Part shown: positions 18,101 through 27,450 of the stretch, one piece after another
Layout of the letters: every line of letters starts with the position of its first letter
Numbering within the stretch: position 1 is the stretch's first letter
Virus record (IMG/VR): IMGVR_UViG_3300021375_000007
Location: 62,001-126,000 of that record
Strand: one strand, 5' to 3'
DNA from: a virus
DNA length: 64,000 bases
Made by a program: the position numbers and the translations under genes
Notes under the pieces: model-generated
What the model was told of the DNA's origin: nothing
Database searches by the model: none
The model's input: only the letters and a program-made list of their open reading frames with translations

Positions 18101-20344
18101 AGGATGAGTTTCTAGAGATACACTAGAAGATATTCTATGCGTTATACGGCCAATTGCATGATCGGCGGCTTTTTGACAAGTTATACCCCAGGCCTGGTTA
18201 TTAATAGCACTATCGCTTGTCGGTCGAAGTGGATTACTGTTATTCGATGGTATTACATTGGTCTGGACTCTTAAATTCCAATAATCGCCATCGAATATAG
18301 GAGCATATGGAGTCGATGAGGATACATATCCATTAGATCCAGATATATAGAAATTAACTCTACCATATTCCGCTGACCCTGACATAGATCCGGTAGATTC
18401 TATAGATACTGCCCATTTATCTGATAATGCTAGCACAGACTGTTCCGAGCTAGTATATTGAGATTTAAATCGCACTTCCTGAGTCCATGGAACTGCACTA
18501 TATCCAGATACATTTGATAGCGATACGTCTCTCCAATTGGAAATTACATTACTACCTGTTAATTCTAATCCAAATACTCTACGGTCTTCAATTAATGCTG
18601 GGGTATCATTTGCGACCTTAGGTCCGCCATACTCTCTAATTGATAATAACGTTTGCGGAACACCATATGCATTCATTAAAGCTTTAATGCCTCGAGTGGT
18701 ACCTTTTGTCTTAAGCAGGTATGGTAAGTTATTAACTATTCTTCTCCATACTTCATGCGTAATTGACTCGCCTGACTTACTAAATAACGATCCGGTAGAC
18801 TGATAAGAACCCGATTGAGTTAATCCTAATTTATATTGCCATAATTGCTCGGCTTGCTTACCATTGGTTAATTGCCACCCCATTGATTCTGCCATTGGTT
18901 TTAGCAGATCGGCTGACATACCTAATTTAGGATGCTCCTCACGGGTGTATAAATTGGTAGCAAGTGCATTTACGTAGGTCCATAATATATCAAAATGCTG
19001 ACCAATCATATTAACGAACAGATCGTATTGATCGTTATTCGCATCATTACGAATGTGTTCTGGTATGGTCTTAGTTAATGAATCATCATTCGACAAATCA
19101 TATAGCGAGGCTGTAGATGAAAATCCTGTATACCAACTAGTACCTAAGGATGATGTTGTATGATGATTAACATAAACACCATTCGATAAATATTTTGGCC
19201 ATGGCTGTAAAGTATAGGTTTCAGCAAATATTGTAGAACCACTGACACCATGTGTCGTTAAGCTTGAAGTTGGTTCATTATATAACCATCGTTCAAATAG
19301 ATCAAATGAGCCAACTACATTATCCTTACGTTGTCGATTAACTCCTATGTTACCAACAATAGAACCTGAATCAGATCCGCTAGCAGCTGATAATGTACCA
19401 ATTTGAGTATCATAATGTTCTATAAGCTGTAATTTATATCGGAAATTTAATAATCTTTCTGTTGCCGATGAATAATGTACAAAGTTTTCAAAATTAGTAA
19501 AATCAATATTTAAATCAGCTCCTTGCAAGGAACCTGAGAAATATCTATCGATGACTTGCTGGCTTGTTGATAAATTAGTATCTAATAAATCATTCCAGCT
19601 TTTGAAATCAGTTTCGGTAACTGTACCATACCCGGTTTCAATATCCCAATTTGGTCCGCGTAATGTATTAAACGCATCATCCGTGGCAGGTGGTAAGATA
19701 TTAACATTATCAATGTATGGTTGTATTAATTCTTCGACTAAATATACACGTTGCTTTTCTTCAACGGTTGTCTCATCAAAGGTACCATAAATTTTTAAGT
19801 ATAAATCATTCTCATCACCTTTCGCGTTAATAATGCGGTATAATTCATTTTCGCCAAAATTAACAGAATAGCGTTTATTGATATTATTTATTTGAGCAAT
19901 TAACTCATCAGTAAATATAGGTGTTGGTTGATCTTGATACTCTACAAACCGTAAATGAATTTCATCGCGGTCAGGTGCAACTTCAACTATATATAAATCG
20001 CGATTATAATAATCACCAATATGATTACGTAGATAATTAAATGCAACTTTAAATTGCCCTCTACGAATATCAAGCTCTTCAAAGGCTTTAACTAACCCAA
20101 TATCTAATGATGTATCGTCATCAAGTATATCACGTACATCATAAACTCCACCAACATATTGAGTTCCAGGAGGAGGTGCATATACATGCATTTCCAGCTT
20201 AACATCTTCAAGGCCTTTTGGGAGATCTACATTATCAATATCATAAATAAGCAGATCTAAATCTAAATTACTAAACACCTGACCGCGTTCCGGGGAAGTG
20301 GACTCTTTAATCTCCTCAAAATTTTCGTATTGATCTAACGGCAT
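15176..20344 (-). CDS. Giant baseplate or tail fibre protein with C-terminal LamG-like domain
   Basis: At 1722 residues this is the largest protein of the window. The N-terminal 220 residues are acidic and ordered (for example LEMHVYAPPPGTQYVGGVYD), the middle is Ser/Asn/Tyr-rich, and residues about 1480-1640 resemble a LamG jelly roll (WSLSWLAQEDVGHTGSLRVMF, NHFVLVYDGG, GLIGQVQIYDG). It lies between baseplate genes and probably forms a large host-facing appendage. A late-type motif and AAAAGG precede it. No hydrolase motif is apparent; depolymerase activity cannot be excluded by eye. Confidence 0.6.
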   Translation of the reverse strand: MPLDQYENFEEIKESTSPERGQVFSNLDLDLLIYDIDNVDLPKGLEDVKLEMHVYAPPPGTQYVGGVYDVRDILDDDTSLDIGLVKAFEELDIRRGQFKVAFNYLRNHIGDYYNRDLYIVEVAPDRDEIHLRFVEYQDQPTPIFTDELIAQINNINKRYSVNFGENELYRIINAKGDENDLYLKIYGTFDETTVEEKQRVYLVEELIQPYIDNVNILPPATDDAFNTLRGPNWDIETGYGTVTETDFKSWNDLLDTNLSTSQQVIDRYFSGSLQGADLNIDFTNFENFVHYSSATERLLNFRYKLQLIEHYDTQIGTLSAASGSDSGSIVGNIGVNRQRKDNVVGSFDLFERWLYNEPTSSLTTHGVSGSTIFAETYTLQPWPKYLSNGVYVNHHTTSSLGTSWYTGFSSTASLYDLSNDDSLTKTIPEHIRNDANNDQYDLFVNMIGQHFDILWTYVNALATNLYTREEHPKLGMSADLLKPMAESMGWQLTNGKQAEQLWQYKLGLTQSGSYQSTGSLFSKSGESITHEVWRRIVNNLPYLLKTKGTTRGIKALMNAYGVPQTLLSIREYGGPKVANDTPALIEDRRVFGLELTGSNVISNWRDVSLSNVSGYSAVPWTQEVRFKSQYTSSEQSVLALSDKWAVSIESTGSMSGSAEYGRVNFYISGSNGYVSSSTPYAPIFDGDYWNLRVQTNVIPSNNSNPLRPTSDSAINNQAWGITCQKAADHAIGRITHRISSSVSLETHPQMAGANSASYNEAWRTPDLHYVGGIANSAVGITQGLSGSIQEYREYIEKINDATFDLHTFNPTSYVGNNETSSFDTLTRHYVFGTDQHTFNHSVITSITSSHPDQSKLSFGAGMTTFATASGFANETNYDNNIETYYVDAPSLGGNNFRSQKIRLDNNRLVNVLSPENTAQRSKFENAPIDSERLGLFYSAADQYNKEIFNHIGPVELDDYIGDPNDQFEMSYPDLTKFAQQYWKKYTDRNDINDYIRVFSLYDFSLFEQIKQMLPARVIPSVGLLVEPNVLERSKVLLNDKPTVEQPAYSALIDDKEPTSSADYILYSGSIQPVADLLKASTVFHISASGYDNTPGTFTAEFSGSDPFAPMSYTITEALYTASSTGYYNNDIEIPATCSVIRNPRESEIFRQVERDYNPNQSFRHYPLNNYINGRAHDLSLNTERSTGNKRVLNDTTGSTANQLDITAGNFGKFLLVTSSNHPTNNFRPWSWILGAPDLIAGYVLDNAIIQATANPTSWLQVEFNAQGPYGPYDYNGTTRPYSGSGYFTDNGRTKIHIDDIKPLNGLNTETYDFKLIYATSSAELTNRISNASYQFHFSASITGSVPGLTYADNFAPLLIGGVAPSALGVGVSRSGSRFSFDLTGFNQTQKLYLAFNAQSSSATPTGIALNQISLSDVQVDPFPTEPVDFNFYSGNLTRVSASVSSSEARYNGREFVDINDIRIPSSGPSGSWSLSWLAQEDVGHTGSLRVMFGADNTNNPFISFRNHNGIGFSPQYHFISPNEYPYAEWYVGNDFNREDLNHFVLVYDGGDSGNATNIQLWINGIAYGGADFYIDWIAKQSIFGCIGSGMRADGANGGTYGFAGLIGQVQIYDGIRLSQSEVERLWQYPHHRIIRDPHARIQASNINLDIVVSRSLETAAYNDDFFTQTDNLYYNGCRITSADINVPTTQTPDNSAVVTVFETNPNQIIYSQNARNGNLRIR

Positions 20345-20359
20345 CTAGGAACCTTTTAA

Positions 20360-20367
20360 ATAAATAT
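20360..20367 (-). promoter_or_regulatory. Late-type motif before the 1722-residue protein
   Basis: CGATATTTATTT on the coding strand, then AAAAGGTTCC and the ATG 15 bases from the motif. Confidence 0.5.
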
Positions 20368-20376
20368 CGGCTGCTG

Positions 20377-22704
20377 TTAAATTAGGTTGTTTATAATATT
20401 CTCATCTAGGTCAACGGTGGTTGCCAATGAATCACGGAAATTTTGTATTGATACTCTCATATCCATAATACTTAACCCGTCATTGGCCTGGCCGATTTCT
20501 CTATTCAATATACCTAAGAAGTGAGTATATGCATCTATAGAATTAGTACGTACTGATCGCATCTGCGAAATATTAGCGTCAATTGTAGCAATCATTCCTT
20601 CGGCATCTATATCATTAATCCGTGCTTGGTAATTATCAAACGCGGTTACAAACGAATCAGCATTTATTTCATTTCTAATTGATTCTAATCGATCGATTTT
20701 TAATTCAGCAACTTGCCGTAAGCCTGTAGATGCTGATAATAACTGGTCATATTCAGTTGATAGGGTGTTAATCTTATCTTTATATAAACGTTCCTGGGGA
20801 TTGCCGAATTCAAATTGATCGGCAGCTCTGGCATATGCAGCTGTCCCTAACCCCTGGGCTGCTACAGCAGCTGAAGCTAATCCAAATGTGAAGAAATTCG
20901 CAAAAGATGCAACCGCTGTTCCAATTCCTGATCCGATTGCAGCACCTTCAAAATAATTATCTAACGATCGAGCACCCGTTCCACGTTTCAATACATTAAC
21001 GGAATTTGAAACAACATATTTAAATCGATTATTCTCACCATCGACAATATCATCTGCAACGCGTTTCCAATCAATTAAATCATTTATCTGTACTTGCAAT
21101 GCATTGATTAAACCAACTGAATCAGATATACCAGCCGTAAGCTGAATTATCTCGGCTTGTATTTGTTCATTTAATGTAACCTTTAACGACTCAGGTGCAC
21201 TTGAATTACCATCAACTAGCCGGTTACCTGGAAATAATTCAGAGCCTCTTGCTCCATTTCTAATAGGATCATAATATTTTACAGATCCTCGAGGCTCATA
21301 TGGCGCTAAATACTCAACATCAAATACGTCAGTTAATTTAAGATAGTTTTTATATTCGGCTACTTCCAATGGCCTTAAGGCATGCGGAAATGAATTCCAA
21401 ATCGGTGAATTAATACCATCATCATTTAATATTATAATTACACCAGAATCAACTAATTTACGTAATGCAGCACGCAATAAATTAAACCGAGCTTCCTGCG
21501 CCGAATTAAAAGCATCTTCTTCCTCCTCTGAAGCACCAATTGGCAATGATTGGTTAAACCCAGACTGTCCACCACTTCCATTATCGACTTGGAAGCTAAT
21601 ATCTCCACCGGTTTCTGTTCCATATAATGTAAGTATATCTAAACTAAAGACAGGCCGCCATCTTCCATAAAATAACATGCGACATCCCTCGAGGTCATCT
21701 GCATCCTGTGATCCGCGGTTCGACAGCAGATTGGATTCGTTTAATGATTTAAATAATACAATTCGGCCTTCATATTTATCTCGGAGTTTTTCTAATGATG
21801 TTGCCTTATCAAAATTAGTAGGTAAATCCATTCCAGCCGATTGCCCTATATAATCCACGGGGTCTCGTTTGAATGGAGAATCCGGCCTATACCCAGAATT
21901 AAACCGTGTTTGTATAGACCAATTATCTAGCTGTGATACTTCTACTGGTAGCTCTTTAACATACATATTTAATCGCTGGTCTGGAGTTAATGAATTATTT
22001 TCCGTTGCAGCAGTAATAGCATTGTTTACGGCATTTAAACTTTCAATTGATATAGTATCATTTAATGTACGCCGTATTAATTTATTGAAAATTTCTACTT
22101 CAATTACCTGGATGGCATTATATCGTTGCTCGCGCGCTACTAACATTACCTCGAGAGTTTTATAATCAGGAATGCGATATAATATAGGTATGCCGTTTAT
22201 TTTTTTTCCATAAAAGACTTGCAAGTATTCTAAATTTGGAAAGATATCGCCTAGCATATAATACAAATGAATATCAGACGTCGGGCCATTCATAGTCGGT
22301 ATACTTTTCTTCGGCATAATAATAAATTTACCTGCGATATCTGGTAAGTCATCAATACCTATATCTTCTACATCAATAAAATAATGGTAATCAGTATCAA
22401 TTATTTCATTGTAATTATCACTATCAACAAATGTTAATTTTTGTAAAGGAATATTTAATGACTTAGTATCATCATCACCATCAATTTGTATAACGCCATT
22501 TTCACTTCTATCTAACGGTATTAGTTCAGGATAATGATTTATTGCACCCGCAGTTTCATATACCGGAGTAACGGTTCTAGCAACATATTCAGCTTCAGCT
22601 GCAGATGGTAATTGTGTTAAGCCTGGAAACTGCTCCTGTAATACACTTAATACTATTTGGTTTGAATTAACACCTTCGATATATTCAGTACTGTTAGTTT
22701 CCAT
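20377..22704 (-). CDS. Baseplate-region structural protein with helical C-terminal half
   Basis: A 775-residue protein. The first 500 residues are a mixed, acidic globular region. A hydrophobic Ala/Gly-rich stretch near residue 610 (FFTFGLASAAVAAQGLG) is followed by about 130 residues of predicted coiled coil ending at the stop. A hydrophobic patch followed by coils could be a membrane-interacting or oligomerisation element. The upstream gene ends at the same position at which this one starts (one-base overlap). I recognise no family. Confidence 0.5.
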   Translation of the reverse strand: METNSTEYIEGVNSNQIVLSVLQEQFPGLTQLPSAAEAEYVARTVTPVYETAGAINHYPELIPLDRSENGVIQIDGDDDTKSLNIPLQKLTFVDSDNYNEIIDTDYHYFIDVEDIGIDDLPDIAGKFIIMPKKSIPTMNGPTSDIHLYYMLGDIFPNLEYLQVFYGKKINGIPILYRIPDYKTLEVMLVAREQRYNAIQVIEVEIFNKLIRRTLNDTISIESLNAVNNAITAATENNSLTPDQRLNMYVKELPVEVSQLDNWSIQTRFNSGYRPDSPFKRDPVDYIGQSAGMDLPTNFDKATSLEKLRDKYEGRIVLFKSLNESNLLSNRGSQDADDLEGCRMLFYGRWRPVFSLDILTLYGTETGGDISFQVDNGSGGQSGFNQSLPIGASEEEEDAFNSAQEARFNLLRAALRKLVDSGVIIILNDDGINSPIWNSFPHALRPLEVAEYKNYLKLTDVFDVEYLAPYEPRGSVKYYDPIRNGARGSELFPGNRLVDGNSSAPESLKVTLNEQIQAEIIQLTAGISDSVGLINALQVQINDLIDWKRVADDIVDGENNRFKYVVSNSVNVLKRGTGARSLDNYFEGAAIGSGIGTAVASFANFFTFGLASAAVAAQGLGTAAYARAADQFEFGNPQERLYKDKINTLSTEYDQLLSASTGLRQVAELKIDRLESIRNEINADSFVTAFDNYQARINDIDAEGMIATIDANISQMRSVRTNSIDAYTHFLGILNREIGQANDGLSIMDMRVSIQNFRDSLATTVDLDENIINNLI

Positions 22705-23825
22705 TATCTAGTAACCTTAAAATAAAATCCATCATCATGTATCTGCACATCATCCCCACCATCCTTTTCTATTTTGAGTACAAATTTATAATACCGTTCC
22801 GGTTGGAATGTATTTAATCGCAAATCAATATAATTGCCATTTGCATCGCAACTAATACGCGTAGCAGATGTATCAAATGGTATAATCGTTTCATTTGTAA
22901 CAGTATCTTTTACTGAATAGAATGATGAAGTTGGTAAACGGTTATCTGTTAAATAAAATGAACTAGTAACATAAGACTTGCTCGGAAATTCTGGTCTAAC
23001 CGCAATTCTGAATTTAGCACGACCATCTGCAAAATATTCCTTACGTATATTTTTAAAATTTAATACATATGAATCTGAACTAATTTCGGTATATGAACCG
23101 GTACCGGATAAGTTTGAATTATCCCATGCGGCTTCTAATCGAGGAACATATATTGTATGAGTATCTTTGCCAAAGAATTTCAAGCTACCTAATGGCTCAC
23201 CTGATTGTTCTTCTGATTCAGATCGTTTAATGACAAATCCATTATTCACAAATGAACCGGATACCCATTCTCTAACAATATCTGTTACATTCATTCTGAT
23301 ATCAGGTGACTGATAATTAAATGTCTGAGATGCACCAGAACCTGTATACCAGGTACCGCCACCTGCAGTTGATACCCCATTCGAGCCTGTCGAGCCATTT
23401 GCATATCCTGCAGTCAACCATTCGGTGCCTACTGCTTCTGAAGTTCGATATTGCCATGACGCTCCATTTGTAGTAATAGGAATATCAGCTTCATTACCAG
23501 TACCATTAACCCATGATTGAGATACGGCATATGCTTCAAGTGTATATTCTATAGGAAGATCTTCCGAATCGGTAGCTCTAAGATTTAAATAAAATTGAGC
23601 ATCGGCTCCTATATCACCACTTGCTATTGAAGATGAAATTGTTGTTATCTCAGGACCAAAATCCATTAAGATTCTAGTATTGAAAGTATTTAATGCAACA
23701 TTACCATCCAATGGCGATCCAGAGGCAATCTTAGTTAATTCCAATATTGGGTCTATACCAGTATTTTTTGTTTCATACCTTTCATATAATGTTGCATCAC
23801 GCTTTGGATAAAATAATTGATACAT
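22704..23825 (-). CDS. Tail protein with a DNRLRE-like beta domain
   Basis: A 373-residue protein. The stretch MNVTDIVREWVSGSFVNNGF, preceded by a Trp-rich segment (SQSWVNGTGN, SWQYRTSE), resembles the DNRLRE beta-sandwich domain of surface proteins. The rest is beta-rich. It overlaps the next gene by one base and follows the gp6-like wedge gene by 13 bases. ATAAAGGAAG precedes the start. An adhesin or baseplate peripheral subunit is likely; the domain call is from pattern only. Confidence 0.5.
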   Translation of the reverse strand: MYQLFYPKRDATLYERYETKNTGIDPILELTKIASGSPLDGNVALNTFNTRILMDFGPEITTISSSIASGDIGADAQFYLNLRATDSEDLPIEYTLEAYAVSQSWVNGTGNEADIPITTNGASWQYRTSEAVGTEWLTAGYANGSTGSNGVSTAGGGTWYTGSGASQTFNYQSPDIRMNVTDIVREWVSGSFVNNGFVIKRSESEEQSGEPLGSLKFFGKDTHTIYVPRLEAAWDNSNLSGTGSYTEISSDSYVLNFKNIRKEYFADGRAKFRIAVRPEFPSKSYVTSSFYLTDNRLPTSSFYSVKDTVTNETIIPFDTSATRISCDANGNYIDLRLNTFQPERYYKFVLKIEKDGGDDVQIHDDGFYFKVTR

Positions 23826-23838
23826 TTGCTATCTTCCT

Positions 23839-25722
23839 TTATAATTTAACAACTCTTCCTTTGATATCTGTATTCGGATATTTAACTTCGAATATAGATG
23901 GATCTAAAGAAGGATATATTATATTGTTACGTGTCGCGGCCTTGATATCATAAACATTACCACTATAACCCGCATTTGTATCAAATACATTTTTTACTTC
24001 AAATTCAACGACTGACTGTACACCTTCGACCTTATCTAAATCTGTCATGCAGTTACTAATACTAATCGGACCATTAACTTGATTGCGATCATTGCTAAAT
24101 TTTTCACGCAATACAGATAAACATCTTAATAATACTTCATTTGAATTATAATCAGGTCTTGTTATAATTTCAAACTCAATTTGAACATTAATAATAAATG
24201 CATCTTTAATACTTAATGCATCTGTTAATATTCGGTAATTAGATAAATAAGTTCGTAAATTTTCTTTTACAACATTATTAACTGGTACTAAATTTTTATT
24301 TGCATCAAATCCTAATAGGTAAACATCCAATCCTAATTGATTGGCAATTACATCTCTTGGATATTCTCTATCTGCCGTATTTAACTGACTATCCGGTGCT
24401 ATATACGCCTTTTCAACGCTACCATATTTAGCAGGCATTGCATATATACGCATTATATAATCTTCTTTTGTTACTGATCTATATTGAGAAGCAAAATTAC
24501 CTATAATATTTTGACGTAATGTTTCTACTGGTGGTAGATTAGAACCACCCGTGGCTGGTGTAGGATTATTAACCGCGATGCTATCTTTAGCATTTTGTAA
24601 CAATGTAGCATCTACTTCATCAACCGTAGTTAAATAAGTAACAGAGTCTACATTGGTAATTTCATTTGCACCTACATTATCATCTATACCTTTACCTACT
24701 GTATAAGTAACGGTTAATGTAATATTGTTAGGTGCTAACCCATAGGTATCAGTATATAAGAAATTGGATGGATCTAAAGCGGCATCGGTAGTACGTGATA
24801 TGACTGGTAATGATAACCCGACATTAGTTGGATTTGGTATAATAGCTTCATTAATACCACTACTAATACCAGCACCAAATTGGATCTCAACTCTACCATC
24901 ATCTCTCAACCGGCTAACAAACCGATGAGGAGTACGTGTTAATTTAAGTATATATGGAGCGGTAGATCGATTTGCTGATAATACCGGATCATTGTAAGAT
25001 ATATTACGAATGCTTTCGAATATTGTATCCTGGCCTAAGAATGGTACTTCTCTCCATCGGTTACCAGAATCATCAGTCATACTAACAATTTCAATAATAT
25101 TATTATCTGGCAATGCTATCTTATCATATATTTTTGGATCGCCGAAAGTAAAGGTTACGGTTTTTTGTGTACCGGAAATAACATCTACTTTCTTCTTAAG
25201 AAGATAGAAATCAACATTACCTGAGCCGTCAACACTATACACAGAAACATCTAATTCAGAATTACTACCAGATTGATGAAAGTCAACAACATCTAATGTA
25301 CGAAATTTTGTAGCACCATTGGTACTAACAATCATATTCTCATCCATTTCCAATGCATACCGGTAATCTGGTCTAGCAGCGGTACCGGTTCCAATTGCTG
25401 GTACGGTCTGGAAAACATCTAATTTAGCAACTGATGAAGCTACATTACGTGTCTGTACACCATAGAACTGAGATAACCGTAACATGTTTTCGGTTTCCTG
25501 AGCATATGGTAATAATGTTTCCTTTAAGGAATAATCAGTGTAATATGAAAGAACATCTCCTACATATGAAGCCATTTCCAAAAACATCATTCCTGGCGAT
25601 GATTCGTTAAAATCATTATAAGTATTAGGAAAATAGTTTTTAGTAAAGTTAATCAGGTTAGCTCTAAACTGCCCAAAATCTTTATTTAAATACTTAACGT
25701 CCTTTTCTACATATTCCGGCAT
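23839..25722 (-). CDS. Baseplate wedge protein, T4 gp6-like
   Basis: A 627-residue protein that should form the ring-building dimers of the baseplate wedge. The N-terminal phrases NLINFTKNYFPNTYNDFNES, SPGMMFLEMASYVGDVLSYY and LLPYAQETENMLRL are characteristic of gp6 homologues in marine T4-like phages. The C-terminal half includes a baseplate-J-like beta region with the GVQSVVEFEVKNVFD phrase. Length matches the family (about 600-660). It sits immediately downstream of the gp25-like gene with a two-base gap, the usual T4-type order. Confidence 0.9.
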   Translation of the reverse strand: MPEYVEKDVKYLNKDFGQFRANLINFTKNYFPNTYNDFNESSPGMMFLEMASYVGDVLSYYTDYSLKETLLPYAQETENMLRLSQFYGVQTRNVASSVAKLDVFQTVPAIGTGTAARPDYRYALEMDENMIVSTNGATKFRTLDVVDFHQSGSNSELDVSVYSVDGSGNVDFYLLKKKVDVISGTQKTVTFTFGDPKIYDKIALPDNNIIEIVSMTDDSGNRWREVPFLGQDTIFESIRNISYNDPVLSANRSTAPYILKLTRTPHRFVSRLRDDGRVEIQFGAGISSGINEAIIPNPTNVGLSLPVISRTTDAALDPSNFLYTDTYGLAPNNITLTVTYTVGKGIDDNVGANEITNVDSVTYLTTVDEVDATLLQNAKDSIAVNNPTPATGGSNLPPVETLRQNIIGNFASQYRSVTKEDYIMRIYAMPAKYGSVEKAYIAPDSQLNTADREYPRDVIANQLGLDVYLLGFDANKNLVPVNNVVKENLRTYLSNYRILTDALSIKDAFIINVQIEFEIITRPDYNSNEVLLRCLSVLREKFSNDRNQVNGPISISNCMTDLDKVEGVQSVVEFEVKNVFDTNAGYSGNVYDIKAATRNNIIYPSLDPSIFEVKYPNTDIKGRVVKL

Positions 25723-25724
25723 TT

Positions 25725-26234
25725 TTATTCCTCTATAATATCAGCTGCTGTATCAGACTGAAATAATACTATTCTTCTATTAGCACCTCGTTCGGTTACT
25801 CGGAATACTATACTTATACGCACCGTATTCTCATCCGGATATACTTCTGCCGTAACTTCATCTAATATAATATAAGGTAGCCAGAAATTAATTACTTCTG
25901 TCAAATCACCTTCGATATCAGAAACTTCGTCCGGTGTAATTGCAATGCCACCTCCTGCCGTAATATTACCAAATATATAATCCGGTACCGGACTACCAAA
26001 GGTTGGTAACATAATTCTTTCACCTCGACGAGTTAACAATAAGTTCTTTAAGTTTGAAATTGCTTGAGCTTCTGTTGTATATGTTATAGAGAAAACAGAC
26101 CCACCACCAGTATTAGCATTATATGCCTGTGTCGCGGTTCTTCCGCCAGCAGCATTATTAAATGGTAATGCAACCCCTATGCCTATATCTGGCTCGAGGT
26201 CTAATGGTTGGTATGTAAATGTTTCTCTAGCCAC
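25725..26234 (-). CDS. Baseplate wedge protein, T4 gp25 / GPW family
   Basis: A 169-residue protein. The family hallmark is visible in the middle: ISNLKNLLLTRRGERIMLPT followed by FGSPVPDYIFG, where the ERxMxPxFG pattern is diagnostic of gp25/GPW. A C-terminal strand VRISIVFRVTERG matches the family end. It links the inner wedge to gp6 and helps sheath assembly. It is three bases downstream of a leader-bearing small gene and two bases upstream of the gp6-like gene. Confidence 0.92.
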   Translation of the reverse strand: MARETFTYQPLDLEPDIGIGVALPFNNAAGGRTATQAYNANTGGGSVFSITYTTEAQAISNLKNLLLTRRGERIMLPTFGSPVPDYIFGNITAGGGIAITPDEVSDIEGDLTEVINFWLPYIILDEVTAEVYPDENTVRISIVFRVTERGANRRIVLFQSDTAADIIEE

Positions 26235-26237
26235 TTA

Positions 26238-26717
26238 TCAAACACCTTTCTTTTTATTAATTGCTGACATCAATGCAGAATAATCTTTTGTAATATTATC
26301 AACTACTGCCGCCACTTTTACATTTGATGTATCAACTGGATTATTATTAATATCCGTTACGGGTTGCTGAGCATGTTGTCGCATCATGCCAAATCCTTGA
26401 GCGTCATTGCTACCAAAAGATAATGTATCCTGTGATACCATCGGTTGATCGCCATACATTTCTTTAGGATTCATTGTTAATGCTGTTTCATTTAATAGAT
26501 CATTTAAAATAGAATCTTTAGTAAAGGATGTATCTCTTTTTCTAGCCACTGGCTTTGGTGTACGTGTTTCTTGGTACATATCCATGCCATGTTTCATACT
26601 TTTTCTGTGATCCGTTTTTTGTTCTTTAAGAAGTGTACGCATTTCAGCCCTTACGGCTTTTCGTACTTCTTCACTAATTAGTTTTCGCATAACTTTAACA
26701 AATGATTTGCTATCCAT
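26238..26717 (-). CDS. Helical protein with IxE leader, within the baseplate block
   Basis: A 159-residue protein. The N-terminus is a basic amphipathic helix with I14-S15-E16 and a second candidate L-K-E near residue 32, resembling the prohead-protease leaders elsewhere in the window. The rest is Met/Gln/Asp-rich and probably partly disordered. AAAAAGGAAG and a late-type motif support the start. Being inside the baseplate block it may instead be an assembly factor. No family recognised. Confidence 0.5.
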   Translation of the reverse strand: MDSKSFVKVMRKLISEEVRKAVRAEMRTLLKEQKTDHRKSMKHGMDMYQETRTPKPVARKRDTSFTKDSILNDLLNETALTMNPKEMYGDQPMVSQDTLSFGSNDAQGFGMMRQHAQQPVTDINNNPVDTSNVKVAAVVDNITKDYSALMSAINKKKGV

Positions 26718-26732
26718 GAGTCTTCCTTTTTT

Positions 26733-26740
26733 ATAAATAT
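26733..26740 (-). promoter_or_regulatory. Late-type motif upstream of the gp25-gp6 gene group
   Basis: ACATATATTTATAA on the coding strand, followed by AAAAAGGAAG; 15 bases to the start codon at 26717. It may serve the gp25-like and gp6-like genes downstream. Confidence 0.5.
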
Positions 26741-26754
26741 ATGTATAGTGTAGT

Positions 26755-27450
26755 TTAGGTGATTCCAGACCAGGTGATAATATTTATCGGTAATGTACTG
26801 CCTGGAGGCATAAATCCTATATAAATGCCAAATAGCGTAGATAAATGGTTACGGAATGCTTGTGCTAATAATTGTGCAGATTGTTCGTGAGTATTGCCTG
26901 GTGTAAATGCTAGCATGAGTTCAGCTTCTAATTGTTGCGGTACGCCTGGAAATAATACTATAGGACTAGGTATTGCAACAAGCGGGTCACCTACAATCGG
27001 ACCGTCGGTAATTGCATTTCGCAGCTCATTTTCTGCTATCGGTACAGTGCTATCAGCCATTGCCTGATCCATAATGTCGTTAAATTGTATATTTGGAATA
27101 AAGAACCCTGCTACTACTGGAGCTATTGTTGGTGGTGCTGCTGGAAATGGATTAAGAATGACCCCACCAGGACTCCAATACTTTATTATACCATTAGCTA
27201 ATCCTGAATATGAGCTAGGGGAAGTCGACTCTGCAGATTTTTCATTAGCACTAAATACCCCCTCGAAGGCATCTATTAGAATATCAATTTTAGGTACTAG
27301 TGTGGTTTGGCCGAATTGTGTCTGTGCTGGAGCTGTTGCGATTAAGTATTGAGCGGCTAGAAATTTTGCAGCTTCCTTGGCTCCCGTGGCAGGTGCCGTT
27401 CTAAAATATGTTGCAACGGATTGTTCAAATATATTCCACTGTGCTGGCAT
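26755..27450 (-). CDS. Baseplate-region protein, unknown family
   Basis: A 231-residue protein rich in Ala, Pro and Ile, beginning MPAQWNIFEQSVATYF. A Pro-rich segment (NPFPAAPPTIAPVV) sits in the middle and the C-terminus is short and hydrophobic. No catalytic motif. It starts on the last base of the gene before it (one-base overlap with the OB-fold protein), so it is translated with the baseplate hub candidates. Role inferred from position only. Confidence 0.45.
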   Translation of the reverse strand: MPAQWNIFEQSVATYFRTAPATGAKEAAKFLAAQYLIATAPAQTQFGQTTLVPKIDILIDAFEGVFSANEKSAESTSPSSYSGLANGIIKYWSPGGVILNPFPAAPPTIAPVVAGFFIPNIQFNDIMDQAMADSTVPIAENELRNAITDGPIVGDPLVAIPSPIVLFPGVPQQLEAELMLAFTPGNTHEQSAQLLAQAFRNHLSTLFGIYIGFMPPGSTLPINIITWSGIT